Positions 22,959-34,017 of a stretch of 64,000 bases of DNA are shown here, piece after piece. The notes beneath the pieces were generated by a model. The model had not been told where the DNA came from. It saw nothing but the letters and a program-made list of their open reading frames with translations, and ran no database searches. Location of the stretch: assembly GCA_018466975.1 (NCBI GenBank), contig CM031557.1:1240001-1304000 (forward strand), in the 5' to 3' direction. Position 1 is the first letter of the stretch; each line of letters starts with the position of its first letter. The DNA comes from Sparassis latifolia. Its lineage: Eukaryota > Basidiomycota > Agaricomycetes > Polyporales > Sparassidaceae. Made by a program: the position numbers and the translations under genes.

Positions 22959-23737
22959 TTGCGTTGTGTACCAGTGAGTCTGTATGAACTTGTATACACC
23001 TTGACCCTATATAATCATCTTGGCCTCGAGCTCTTCACGTGGGGGTCAGCCCGAATTCTACATTGCCATCAGCTAGTTTCGGATATCACCTGGGTGTGTG
23101 ACACTACGGCTCTTTGTAATTAATGCACACAGCTTTCCTCTGCGCTTCATTCACTTTCGCTCATGGGCAGAGGAGGGATGTGTTCCGAACATTGAGTCCT
23201 GGGCACAAAAGTCACGGGGCAAACGTCAAACTTATGGCATGTATCAGGTACATTTTTACGGAGACCTGCAGGGCCTACAATTTTCTAGATCCATGCTAAC
23301 CTTTGTGAGTTTAGTTCGTTTCATGTGCCGCCGATGTACTCACTAGCCCAGCACTAGAGCACTAGTGCCTGAGGTTCCGTCGGAAAGAAAGTGGCGCTGT
23401 TGGGAATATCTCATATATGGTCAGTCGCTTTCCATTTCCGGTTGGCATTCAACGTTCAACGTCCAGGCGCATCGACTCATCGTTTATGTTTCATCGTGTA
23501 TTTCTCCCACTCAAGATGGTGACGCCAAATTTCGCCCGTGACATATCGAAATTGCAATGAAGAACGACAGTCAATTCTTTTAGCTCCACGGTAAGGCGTG
23601 AGTACTCGTTGGATGCTTCTCGCCGCAGTGGTGTTGCCGTGGCATCGTCTGCCGACGCTTCGAACGCATGCCAGTGGGAAATTGTCAACGATAACATATA
23701 TAAAGGCGAATCAACTATCCCTCACGAAACTCTGTCC
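22959..23737. other. Intergenic interval
   Basis: About 780 bases between the DUF6314 gene and the FAD oxidase, both on the plus strand. No coding frame or repeat stands out. Confidence 0.5.
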
Positions 23738-25758
23738 GATGCATTCCAAGGTTGGTGCTGCGCTGTTCGTCTGGCTCTTTGCTCGCTGGACTGCCTGTGC
23801 ATTCGCCTCGAACATCACCTGCGCTTGCGAGGAGATTGCCGCAGCCATCTCGTCCGTGTCTGATGTTTACTGGCCTCGTGTGTACTGCTGAAAAATTACG
23901 GCGTTGGATGGAAAATGACTATCTTCTCACAGTAGAATTGCAGTACACGACTGATATCTACCACTATGCTTCGTCTAGCACCGCCCAGGCTGCGTGTTCT
24001 GTTGAGCCTGGCACTGCCGAAGACCTGGGTATCATAGTAAGTGCTTCCAATATGGGTTCAGCACCTTCTTTCTAACAGGATCATTGACAGCTTCAAATAT
24101 TGGGGAAAACCCGGACGCCGTTCGGCGTGAGTGCTGTCTTGCTCGTTTTCTGGGTAAAGCAAGTCAAACATAAATTATTCCAGGTGAAAGGTGGTGGCCA
24201 CATTATGAACCCAGGATGGTCCTCCAGTACAGGAGTGTAAATTGCCATGTATCGTTTCAACGAGATCAATTACGATGCTGCGTCGCAATCGGTCGATCTG
24301 GGGTCTGGCCTCATCTGGGACGACGTCTATGCGGCGCTCGAGCCGTACAATGTGAGTGTCCTTGGTGGGAGAGTCAGTGGGATCGGTGTGGCTGGATTCT
24401 CTCTGGGCGGAGGTATGCGTTTCATTACTTTAAATCTACGGGAAAATGCAGCTCAACTTGATAATTCCCCGTAGGATATGCGTGGAAGACCAATCAATAT
24501 GGGTTGACCGTTGACAATATCCTAGCGTATGAACTTGTGCTTCCCAACGGTACGATTGTGGATGTCTCGGAGTCATCATGCCCGGATCTATATTTCGGTT
24601 TGAAGGTTGGTGTCCGAATCATATCCCACTGTCGTCCAGCCTAACAATTTCCTCAGGGCGGGTTCAACAACTTTGTGAGTAAGACTTAGTGGGAACCGAG
24701 AAACATCGTTAAATGTCAAATTTCGCAGGGCGTCGTCACGAAATTCACTATGAAGGCATGGCCGCAAACTGAAATTTGGGTGAGAGTAGATTATTCCGCT
24801 GTGCTGTGTCTTGCTGACCTTGAAGCGTAGGGTGGCGTCATCGAAATCGATGGTTACCTCTACGCGGAGGATTTCAAATCCGCGACGGCAAATTTTTCCA
24901 CTAACGTCACTGATCCTAAGGCGACCGTGTTGTTGGCATACAACTACGCCATCGGTGTTGTATGTCATATTTATATTCAAATCCGACCGAATCTGATGAT
25001 GCGACCTGACCACAGTACTTGATGACTGCAATTATATTTTACGACGCCCCTACACCCCCCCGGGGCATTTTTGACGAGTTCCTCGCGATCCCGTACTTGT
25101 CGAGTGATGTGTGCACACGTTCATTCTTGTCACTTGTGCAAGCCTCTCCTTCCAATATCACTTCCTTGGAACGGTGCGTATCTCCTTGCTCCGTCCCCTT
25201 CAACGTGAGAAATGACCGCCTAAATGATGCCCAGTGGATTCTTCAATACTGTCTCATTACAGGCTATCACACCCACTCTGCTCGATGTGGTCCACAACGA
25301 GAGTCTGGTATGTGACCTGTACATAGTAACACTATAGTAGCACCTCACCCTCGTTTGGATTACAGTACTGGGGTGCCCTGATGTCGCTCGACTCCGGCAC
25401 TCTGATCAGCTACGACGTAGAGCCCTTCCTGCCAAATATTCTCACGCACGGCGGCCCCAGTGCATTCCCACCCACGCGCAGCGAGCGCTACCTCCCACTG
25501 AATCTCTACTACAGCTGGACGCTGCCAACCTCGGACGATGCCATGTACGATGTGCTCGTGAAGTCCGCGGACACGATCACGAACGCGGCCATCGCGGAGG
25601 GCCAGGACATTCCGGGCGCGGCGCTGTATCCCAACTATGCGCTGTATGGGACGGCGGTGGAGAAGATGTATGGTGACAATGCGGGCACCTTGGCTGCGCT
25701 GAAGGCGAAGTATGACCCGGAGAATGTCATGGGTCTCGCGGGAGGGTGGAAGTTCTGA
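23738..25758 (+). pseudogene. BBE-like FAD-linked oxidase, complete except for one in-frame TAA
   Basis: This family of secreted flavoproteins oxidises sugars or alcohols and gives H2O2. The start MHSKVGAALFVWLFARWTAC is a signal peptide. About eleven exons can be joined through GT-AG introns. Visible parts are the FAD-binding PCMH region (VKGGGHIMNPGWSSSTGV, with the His expected to carry FAD; VSVLGGRVSGIGVAGFSLGG; YAWKTNQYGLTVDNILAYEL), the substrate domain (GVVTKFTMKAWPQTEIW), and the C-terminal BBE segment (YPNYALYGTAVEKMYGDNAG, ending LAGGWKF). The codon after SSSTGV, where relatives usually have Gln, is TAA at 24238-24240. Everything downstream stays in frame with good splice sites, so inactivation must be recent, or the stop is a sequencing error or is read through. 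The damaged paralogue at 54-58 kb has GAA at the same place. The Cys found in bicovalent relatives is Arg here. Confidence 0.8.
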
Positions 25759-26518
25759 AAACCAGACTCTGCCAGCTTATGTCCTTGGAATCTACGGACA
25801 TCTACATATACTTATCATGGCATATTAGTAAGTTGATTGGGGGATTTCCCGTCTTTGCCTTAGCGCGAAACCATGGATTTTGGTGCATGCAGTCAGTCTC
25901 TCGTCTTTTTTTGAAAATACTGTAAACCATGAAGTTGTCGTGAATCTTAGGTATTTCAGCCGGATAAATTTCAGCTGACCAGTGGCCAACGAAGAAACTC
26001 GCTGGGTGTACGATGCGGGTGACTTGTTCAAATACATGGAGCACAAGAGATAGCTGAATTGCCGCTCTTGATTCTACGAGAACAGGGAACTATTCAGCAA
26101 GGACAGGATTACATCGAGGAATGGGATATGCTCGCCTCAGTAGAGTCCCTGCAGTGCATACGTGTACGTCCGTGAAATTGACTCAGACCAGCCCAGGCTG
26201 TCCATAACTGACTTTGAGCCGAGTCGCATGCTCAACCTCTTTGATACCGACTTCGTTCCGCTAGCTAGAACTCGCGATATACGAAAGTCCTTATAGCCGT
26301 TTGCAGAGAAGGCAACTTGAATTTATAATCGTGCATCCATTCTGCATCGTAACAGCTACGTAACGACAGAGCCTCCATAGGGAGAGAAATCACCGACTGA
26401 AATACTTAAGCACACACCTGTGCATCTGCGCCGGTGCTGCATTGATGACCATGGTAAAAATCTCGGTTTGAAGCCGAACCATGTGCAGATAAGAGCGGCC
26501 TAGCAATCCTAGCAGCGC
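25759..26518. other. Intergenic interval with duplicated 3' flank of BUD13
   Basis: About 760 bases between converging genes. The part from about 26310 to 26518 is shared in pieces with 9655-9720 and 11560-11660, so the BUD13 duplication took in this 3' flank. I see no gene here. Confidence 0.55.
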
Positions 26519-27564
26519 TCACATATCATCCACGCTCCACTGATAACTCTCCTGCCCGTGTCGGCGCTTCTCGTTCTGCCGCTGGAAGAGCTTTTGCTCA
26601 AAACCATTGCCACGATCTATATGAGCCAATAGGTGAGTATGTGTTTGGAGAGGAATAGCGCGCATCCTCTACGCACCCACACCATCCCATCTGTAGCCAG
26701 GTCTGATTCCAAACCGATTTGGAGGTGGTGGCGGACCTGTGTACTCCGGTTTTCTTGGACCTTTCGATCTGTTCTTCTGCAAGATATTTACTAATTGCTA
26801 GACAGCTTAAGAGAGATTTAATGCGGACTCACTGTCAGGAAGGCTGCTGCAGGATCGTTCCACCGATCTTGTGCTTTGAGGTCTTCATTGAGTTCTACAT
26901 CGTCACGGCTCCTCGCAAACGTGTGATCTCGCATCGTAGCCTCCTCATTCTTTCGCTTCTCCGCCTCTTCCCGCTGTACGACACCCTTTCCCCATTCCAT
27001 CTTACGAGCTTCCCGCTCCTCTCGCTCTCGCTTTTTCCGCGCCGCCTCAGCACGCTCTGCAGCCATGTCAACACGCTGTCCAGAAGCATCACGGTACACC
27101 GTCTCCTGTGCTGCGGCGCGCTCCTCCTCCGTCGCAGTGGCCGGGGCGCGCTTGGGCAGCGATTTCCTGAGCTGCGCGGTCGTGAGCAGACCGCCCTTGA
27201 ATGTCTCCTCCTCTTGTACGATTTGCGGCTGCTCGTCAGCCGCTGGAGGACTCTCTCCTCCTTTCTCGCCCTCGCGCACGGTGGCCCAGCCCGAGTCCGT
27301 GTCAGCGCGCTGCCGCTTCTTAAAGCGACGATCTGAGGCAACTACAGCTTCAGCCACATCGTCTTCGTCGGCGTCTTGCCTGCCATTGTCCCATCCGAGG
27401 ATGTCGTCGTCTTTGATTATGGAAGGACCGGCAGAAGAGGACTTGGAGGTTGAACCCAGCCTCCGTTTCTTCTTCTTGGGTGCGTCAGTCCGCGCGAGTA
27501 TAGCATCAGCTTTCGGGCCAGACATATATTTTGCAGCAAGATATGCTTGCATATTTGTCGCCAT
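26519..27564 (-). CDS. BUD13: BUD13/Cwc26 pre-mRNA splicing factor
   Basis: Bud13 is a subunit of the RES complex, which helps pre-mRNA splicing and nuclear retention of unspliced transcripts. Exons 26833-27564, 26677-26776 and 26519-26616 give 930 nt, 309 residues. The start [20 protein letters not shown] is the conserved N-terminus. A Lys-rich patch (KKKKRRL), acidic linker and basic coiled region follow. The C-terminal core is strongly conserved: [74 protein letters not shown] and YQWSVDDM at the end. Splicing both introns is needed to complete this signature. Length fits compact fungal Bud13. A broken copy lies at 11660-12425. Confidence 0.95.
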
Positions 27565-28509
27565 GGGTATGAGCAGACTCGACGACTGCAGAAGGGAAGT
27601 TGCTTATGTAAAAAGCGTAGTCTCGTTTCGGCGGAACAGGCATGACGTCATCACTCCCGTGGCTGTACCGCCACAAGCAACTTTCTGCCAGTGATGCGGC
27701 TACTAGTAGCATCGCTAATGTCACTGTCCATACGTCGCAATCTAGCCACCATCATTCCAACGCATGTTCCAGTCATCAGGCACTCCGACTTGGTCTTTCG
27801 TGCAGGATTGTCGCTGATAAAGTCACGATATTGGCCAGTGCCGCGTCTCTTGTCCCGCTGGGGGCTTTTTCGGCAAAGTCTACGGCTTAAGTGGGCGATT
27901 GATGCCTATCCCGCAGTGATGTAGTTCAATGGTAGAGACAAAGTTCAGTTGTATCACGCTCTGTTACAGGAACCATTGTAAGTAGATTTGTCAAATCTCA
28001 ACGAGCGCCGTGGCCCGTGTGTCGAGTCGACCGTATATGTACTACCTAGTAGGTCGTCTGACTGTATTCTGACAGTTCTATTACATGCCCCAGGTTTATA
28101 CTTCGCTATCACACTCCCCGTTAGCTTGCCACTGGACAGAGGTCAGGTTGTCCCTTCAGTAGCCGCACCATATCGATGGACGATGTCGGCATGCCAAGGT
28201 CAGCCCCATGGTGAGCTGCCCTCGTTCTTCGCTGGATCAATGATTGATCTTATACCGAAGTCCCGATGCCTCATTCTTGATGGACAGGCCCTCTTCTGTC
28301 AGGCACACGCTCAACACAATCATCCAGTAGGACCGGTTGATTTTACTTGCGTCTATAATCCTCCATAGACCGGCCCTGTGTTTCGCCTCTGACAGATGGC
28401 ACAGCACTCGCAGAGTCCGCAGGATACATAAGGGATGTTCATGTGCCCCGATCGCCAGCGATTACACTGGATCCAACTTTCTCGCTCCCGATTTTATTAT
28501 TTGTGATTA
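27565..28509. other. Divergent intergenic interval
   Basis: About 945 bases between BUD13 and the DUF6533 gene. A tRNA-like A-box string (TAGTTCAATGGTAGAG) lies at about 27921-27936, but I find no B box. No convincing gene is seen. Confidence 0.45.
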
Positions 28510-30442
28510 ATGTCGACCACAGAGATTCAGGCAGAGCTTCAGGTGCTGTATTCGACCCTCCGAGGACTTCAAGTAGCGGGACTCAGTTCAGGTCAGTTCC
28601 GTCTTGTGATTGCCCGGAATGTGTTAACCCAAAAATGCATCGTAGTGGCTGCGCTCACATGGCTAACTTTCGACATATTGATGACATTCGGACAGGAGGT
28701 GTGTGTAGTTTCCAGTACTTTAACTTGTGGGAAGCAGCACTCACTGGCTCGATTCTTGTACAATATAGGTGGATTACATATGGAAGTAGGTATTCGCTAG
28801 TTCCACGGGTTTATTTTTAATGACAGTAATCCCCGCAGGGCAAAATGGACGTATCCAAAGTGCCTCTATATTACGGCAAGATACTACGGTCTTGTTAATC
28901 TAATGTGCGTATACATCTCCGCCTTTGGAATCGTTGTCGTGACTAATTGCGCGTCATAGCATACTCACAGCTGGTAAGCCTATCTCCCGGCCCGCTCCCG
29001 ATTATATTTCCGACCAATCATTATCAGTGTCCGTCAATACGAATCTCTCAGTAGAAGTCCGTCTTTCCACTCACATCGTCATGACGTGTCACTAAAATCA
29101 AATCGCAGTTGTGAGGTCCTCGACTAGCGTTTAGTCTCCCCATGACTAAATCCAATCCCGCGCCGCAGCTGTAAAGGATGGATCTGGTTCGACGGCTAGT
29201 AAGGCTTCCATGTTACCTCGGAGACGTTTCACACTGCTGAGTTCAAACAGCGGCAGTACGGTCATTATCATGACAGTAGTCACGCAAATCTTCCTTCTCC
29301 GAGTGAATGCCTTATATGGCGGTAACAAAATACGTACGTTCACCTTTCGTTTGAGAACCTTACAACCAACCATATGCGATCTCCCAGTACTGGCATTTCT
29401 GATAGTCTGCTGGCTTGGTGAGTGCATTGTTTAAAATCCAAAAAACATGGCTACAGCTTGGATACAGCTGAATTCATTGTACGTCGAAGTTTCACGGCTA
29501 TGTCCGAAATTCTCATTTGCCACCTCCTGAAGGTGACCTGTGTCAACACAGCCATGACCCTCCGCCCCGTGGAAATCATCCCAAAACCACTCGGCCTCCC
29601 CTTCCTCGGCTGCCTGAGCAAGGAGATCAGTGCACGCTCCAGTCTCGCGTCGTGGTAAGTACCTGCTTTTTGTAACGATAAACATACTGTTGACCATGCA
29701 TCTTCGGCAGGGTGACCTGTCTCACAGTAGCCTGTGAGGACCACTTTTGCCTAATGAATTATCATCTGCAATGCTAACCTCGCATAGGCGTGTACTATGT
29801 CCTCACGATCTACAAGCTCGCCCAGACAGTAATATTCAAGGATTGGTTTGACGTGCGGCATATCTTTGGCAAGAAGAGCCCATACCCGATCATGACTGCA
29901 TTCCTTCGCGACGGCTCTGTGTTCTTTGGCATGTAAGAGCGCGCTTCTCCATTTCATAGTTGCAAGCTTATGTACTGCGTTTTGTGCAGGATTTTCTGCA
30001 TGTTGTTTCATCTTGCTGCTAGAGGCAACTGCTGATGGTGGTTTACGCCTGCAGTGGCGGTTCTCCTCAATACGGTGACGACGGTCGTCGGCGGGACCAT
30101 TCTGGCTATCAGTGCACCGTAAGCTAACTGAATACTCCTTGTGCGAAGCTGATCACTTCACCTCTCCCACCAGCTGGCTCAGAGCGACGTACTCAATAGC
30201 CGTGAGTACCTTCACTCCATATCGTCCTCGCTAGCGTCATGAACCAATTGACCATCTTGCAGGGTTCGCGCCTGATCCTGAACCTGCGCTCGCTCTCCTC
30301 GTCTATGAACACGAGCCTCGACATGCAGAGCTTCTCGGGGCCGAGTCCTAAGCGCACGTATGCAAACGCGTTACCGCTGGAGTTTCGCATACAGACGCAC
30401 GAGGCGGCGAGTGCAGGGACCGCGGGATTGTCACCTGTATAA
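28510..30442 (+). CDS. DUF6533-type multi-pass membrane protein
   Basis: Agaricomycetes carry many such membrane proteins of unknown function. The gene starts MSTTEIQAELQVLYSTLRGL and is cut by many short introns. Joined exons give VAALTWLTFDILMTFGQEVD, then YIWKAKWTYPKCLYITARYY, a typical DUF6533 signature (a W..P..LY motif after the first span). Later spans include VIIMTVVTQIFLLRVNALYG, LAFLIVCWL, VYYVLTIYKLAQT, and FLRDGSVFFGM. The end is SRLILNLRSLSSSMNTSLDM followed by a polar cytosolic tail to the stop at 30442. Two junctions are unsure: the one before CKGWIWFDGYG (near 29090-29170), and the one after FFGM (near 29932-30055), where the phases I can find do not join cleanly to VAVLLNTVTTVVGG. 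The gene may therefore carry a lesion. Confidence 0.6.
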
Positions 30443-30505
30443 ACGATCCTGCATTCTTCGGTGACGGGAAGTGTGGATAACTTGGCCGTGTGTGGATGTT
30501 CGATG

Positions 30506-33500
30506 TAGTATGCTCGTGTACGTCATACTTACTTTGTACCAACGCTGGCGCTCGAAGCGCGCAGTAATTTATTGCCTGGGACTTCTACATATGTAATCGA
30601 AATTATATGCATGGACACGACTATAGAGTATGTTGACTACTCGGCAAGCTTGTATTTGATCAGATGCAGGTAGTCTATCCAAATGTACGTGAAAAAAATA
30701 CGACGCCGACTGTTCGAGTACAACGGCAACCTGTAAGGGTTTCGTCCGGGGCACCTAATAGATCTAGTGCCTGGGAATATGACTCTCCAGTGGAGGGATG
30801 TTAGCGAAGTCTGAGTAGTCGCAATCGGAGAGAACAAATCAACGTTCGTCTTTGCGCAGAGATACACGCCGACGCAGCCTGTCCACGACTCGCCGCATTT
30901 TTGCAAAGACTTTACTGCCACTAAATTGGGCACAGATAAGACGATGTAATTTGCAAACAGACCACACCTACCAAGACTTTCGAGGGGAGCCAATGAGTGT
31001 GCCACGGGCATCCTGAGCAGAATCGACACCAGTTGACGACGAGACAAGAACGGACGAGCGATGGGTCGGACCAGTTGCCGGAGGAGATGAGTGGTCAGTC
31101 TGCTCTGGAATGTCGGACGCATCGTGCGCCAGCAGAGGATGGTCGTTGTCTGGGCCGACGCGCATCTGTGTTGGGGACGATGCGATGGGAAGAACCGTCG
31201 CGTCGACAGAATCTGTGCGGTCGTTGCCGGAGGTTGGAGGCTCGAATGGAATGGCTGGGACTCGCAGCGCTTCCTCGTCACAGGAATCCACTGCTGTGAA
31301 TTTGACTGCATGATGCCCACTAATAAGCTCAAGGCGCAGCAAGATGCTGAGTTTCATCCTTATGGTACTTACATATACGAACGCGACCATTATAGTCGCC
31401 TGTGACTATCAGCTCATTATTCGGACTGATTCTCACTGCGCTCACTGTAGACACTATATCAGAGGGTATTCCAACCAATGCACATACACTCACCTGACGT
31501 ACCAGCATGGGCCCGTAAAGCACACTGCACCGCGGTTGTTTTGGTGTCCCATATGTGGACCATACCCCTCTGATCACCCGACACAACCCATTTTCCATCA
31601 TGCGAGATGTCGAACGACACTGCCGAATACTGCGCAACGTCTGTCATGCGAATAATGAAACAAAAGGAGAACGTATACATGCCTCGTGCCCAACAAAGAC
31701 ACCAGTGTGAGGTACATTATCAGAAATACTGAGCACAGTGGATTGGTTGGATTCTAGTGTGTTCTCATTGATCTCACTATGTGGTGCTGCACTGGTCAGT
31801 ATTGTGCTCATGTCCCACACCTTCAAATCTGTATCGATGCTCCCTGTTAACACTGCCTCGCCGTGAAGGGTAAAGACAGCATCATTCACAGTACTCCGGT
31901 GGGCTTTGAACCGTTTGATGACTGTGCGTTTCTCCAGGCTCCATATTTCGACCTTGCCGAGTCTCCCGTCTACGGCAATGAAGCGTCCATCCGGAGATAT
32001 GGAAGCAAATTCCAACTCGGTAGGGAACTCCATACCTATAAGCAGATGTATAAATAGGTTGTACACAAGTGCAACATATCAAACAACACCAACAGTGGAC
32101 AGCACTCCCGCTGGTCGTATCCCAGATCCGCACGGTATTATCATGTGATGCCGACATGAGCCACCGTCCATCAGTTGAAACCTCGAGAGCCCATACCAGT
32201 GCGGTATGATCGTCAAGTGCATGTTTCACGACGTCGCCATTCCAAATCTGAAGCGCACTATTCAGCAGTGATGTCATTTCAGCAGGAGGAATACATTCCA
32301 GCTCCACATAACAGAAGGAAATGATTAAATAGTGACTTACACTGATGTGACCATCTGCATACCCTGTTGCAAGGATCTGTCCATCTGGGCCAAAGCAGAA
32401 AGAACAAACTGAGCCATCTTCAAAAGTACTGTGTGACGATAGGTATCGACAAATACAGTAAGTCCACATTCACAGAAAATAAATGAAGGGAACATCTCAC
32501 CGGATCACTGAAGCTGTTGCAATGTCAACAACCCTCACACGTTCCCGGGCGCACTCAAACGCGAGGTATTTGCTGTCTGCACTAAATTGTGCATCATAGA
32601 TAGCTTCCCTATAGTCATAGAAGCAAAGTCAAGGCGAATGTGAGCATGTGGGGAGCTACGGTTCAGAGTGAGATATCACCATTCGAAGGAACACAATAGT
32701 TCTAACTGTACCGCTCGTTTTGCTATCCCTTTCTGATCGCGTATGAGGTTGTAGTTCGCAGACCATTCCGCCTCCGTCTGAGTACCTTCAGGTGGATCGA
32801 GATCTCTTCGGCACAAGAGACACTTATTATTCTCACGCGCCCAAAGTTCCGCACACCGTTTCTACATCAAAGACAAGTCAATTGAAATCATGATTTACAT
32901 GAGTTCGGACGACACATACGTGGAAAGCATGGCCACACGCAAACTGCCTGAGCGGTTCGGGGGCCTTCCGCGCAGACGCAGTCGCTAGTGACTTCTTCCG
33001 GGGCGGCTGGTAGTCCTCCCAGCATATGTAGCACCTAGAATTGTGATCCTCCAGAGGAAAATCTGCGAACTCCGAGTCCTCCCAATCATCGGACTCGGGA
33101 GCGGGCGTGAACCCGTCCTTGCACGCTGGAACGTAGCGAACGAGAGGGAGAATTTCCATCATCCTGCTGCGTAAAAATTTCGCGCTGGAGATGTGGTGGT
33201 CCGACGACTCAGCCCCGTCATCCGTGGCACAAGATTCAGAAAGAATAGATGTGTCTATGTAAAACAACTTGAAGTCCAAGATTGAGAGATTGAGTTATGG
33301 TCAGAGCATAGTACGTACCTCCGGTGTCGACCGTCAGAGACTACGCACCGAGGTTACTCAGAACCGATTGGATGCGAGCGTAGTATAGTAGGACCGTTGA
33401 ACGCAGCCAGCTGGTGGCAAAACTCCAGCAGGCACCGCCCATGTGACCGCTCTCATCGCCGCGAGGCGAAGACATACTAAGTAGAAGTAGACCATCATAT

Positions 33501-33540
33501 AGGCCCCTGCCCAAGCCTCTGCCAGTGTATTGCTACTTAT
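30506..33540. repeat. Tandem duplication, unit 1 (3035 bp)
   Basis: The sequence starting TAGTATGCTCGTGTACGTCA at 30506 recurs at 33541, an offset of 3035 bases, and similarity then runs through both units with small indels and scattered substitutions. Each unit contains one RING-WD40 gene on the minus strand plus about 450 bases of 3' flank. The high identity in both introns and flanks points to a recent unequal crossover or replication slippage. Confidence 0.92.
30968..33475 (-). CDS. RING-H2 finger joined to TUP1-like WD40 propeller, copy 1
   Basis: A RING finger implies E3 ubiquitin ligase activity; the propeller would bind a target or partner. The ATG at 33475 opens MSSPRGDESGHMGGACWSF. 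Exons 33349-33475, 32920-33254 and 32695-32861 join in phase and contain a C3H2C3 RING: CYIC, then CGHAFH, KRCAELW and CLLC, reached through MMEILPLVRYVPACKDGF. An 88-nt intron then joins RAVQLELL to EAIYDAQFSADSKYLAF, the first WD unit. Further units include FGPDGQILATGYADGHIS, VSTDGRWLMSASHDNTVRIW, FTLHGEAVLTGSIDTDLKVW and ISHDGKWVVSGDQRGMVHIW. Order and details (DMSTIL for DVRPIL, TTAVQCAL for TAVVQCML) match TUP1 at 12890-16258. The long N-terminal linker of Tup1 is absent. A Ser/Thr/Asp-rich tail ends SPRKSW. No start codon precedes the WD part on its own, which favours one fused gene. Confidence 0.7.
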
Positions 33541-34017
33541 TAGTATGCTCGTGTACGTCATACTTTGTACCAACGTTGGCGCTCGAAGCGTGCAGTAATT
33601 TAATGCCTGGGACTTCTACATATGTAATCGAAAATATATGCATGGACACGACTATAGAGTAAGTATGTTGGCTACTCGGCAAGCATGTATTTGATCAGAT
33701 GCAGATAGTCTATCCAAATGTACGTGAAAAAATACGACGACATGCCGACGGTTCGAGTAGAACAGCAACCTGCGAGGGTTTCGTTCGGCGAGACCTATAA
33801 AGCACCTAATAGATTCAGTGCCTGGGAATATGACTCGCCAATGGAGGGACGTTAGCGAAGTCTGAGTGCTCGCAATCGGAGATAACAATCAACATTCGTC
33901 TTTGCGCAGAGATACACGCCGACGCAGCCTGTCCACGACTCGCCGCATTTTTGCAAAAACTTTACTGCTATTGAATGGGGCACGGATGAGATTATATAAC
34001 TTGCAAACAGACCACAC

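Noticed and set aside
27910..27990. tRNA gene suggested by an A-box-like TAGTTCAATGGTAGAG
   Set aside because: No B box (GGTTCRANYCC) and no acceptor stem could be found at the right distance.
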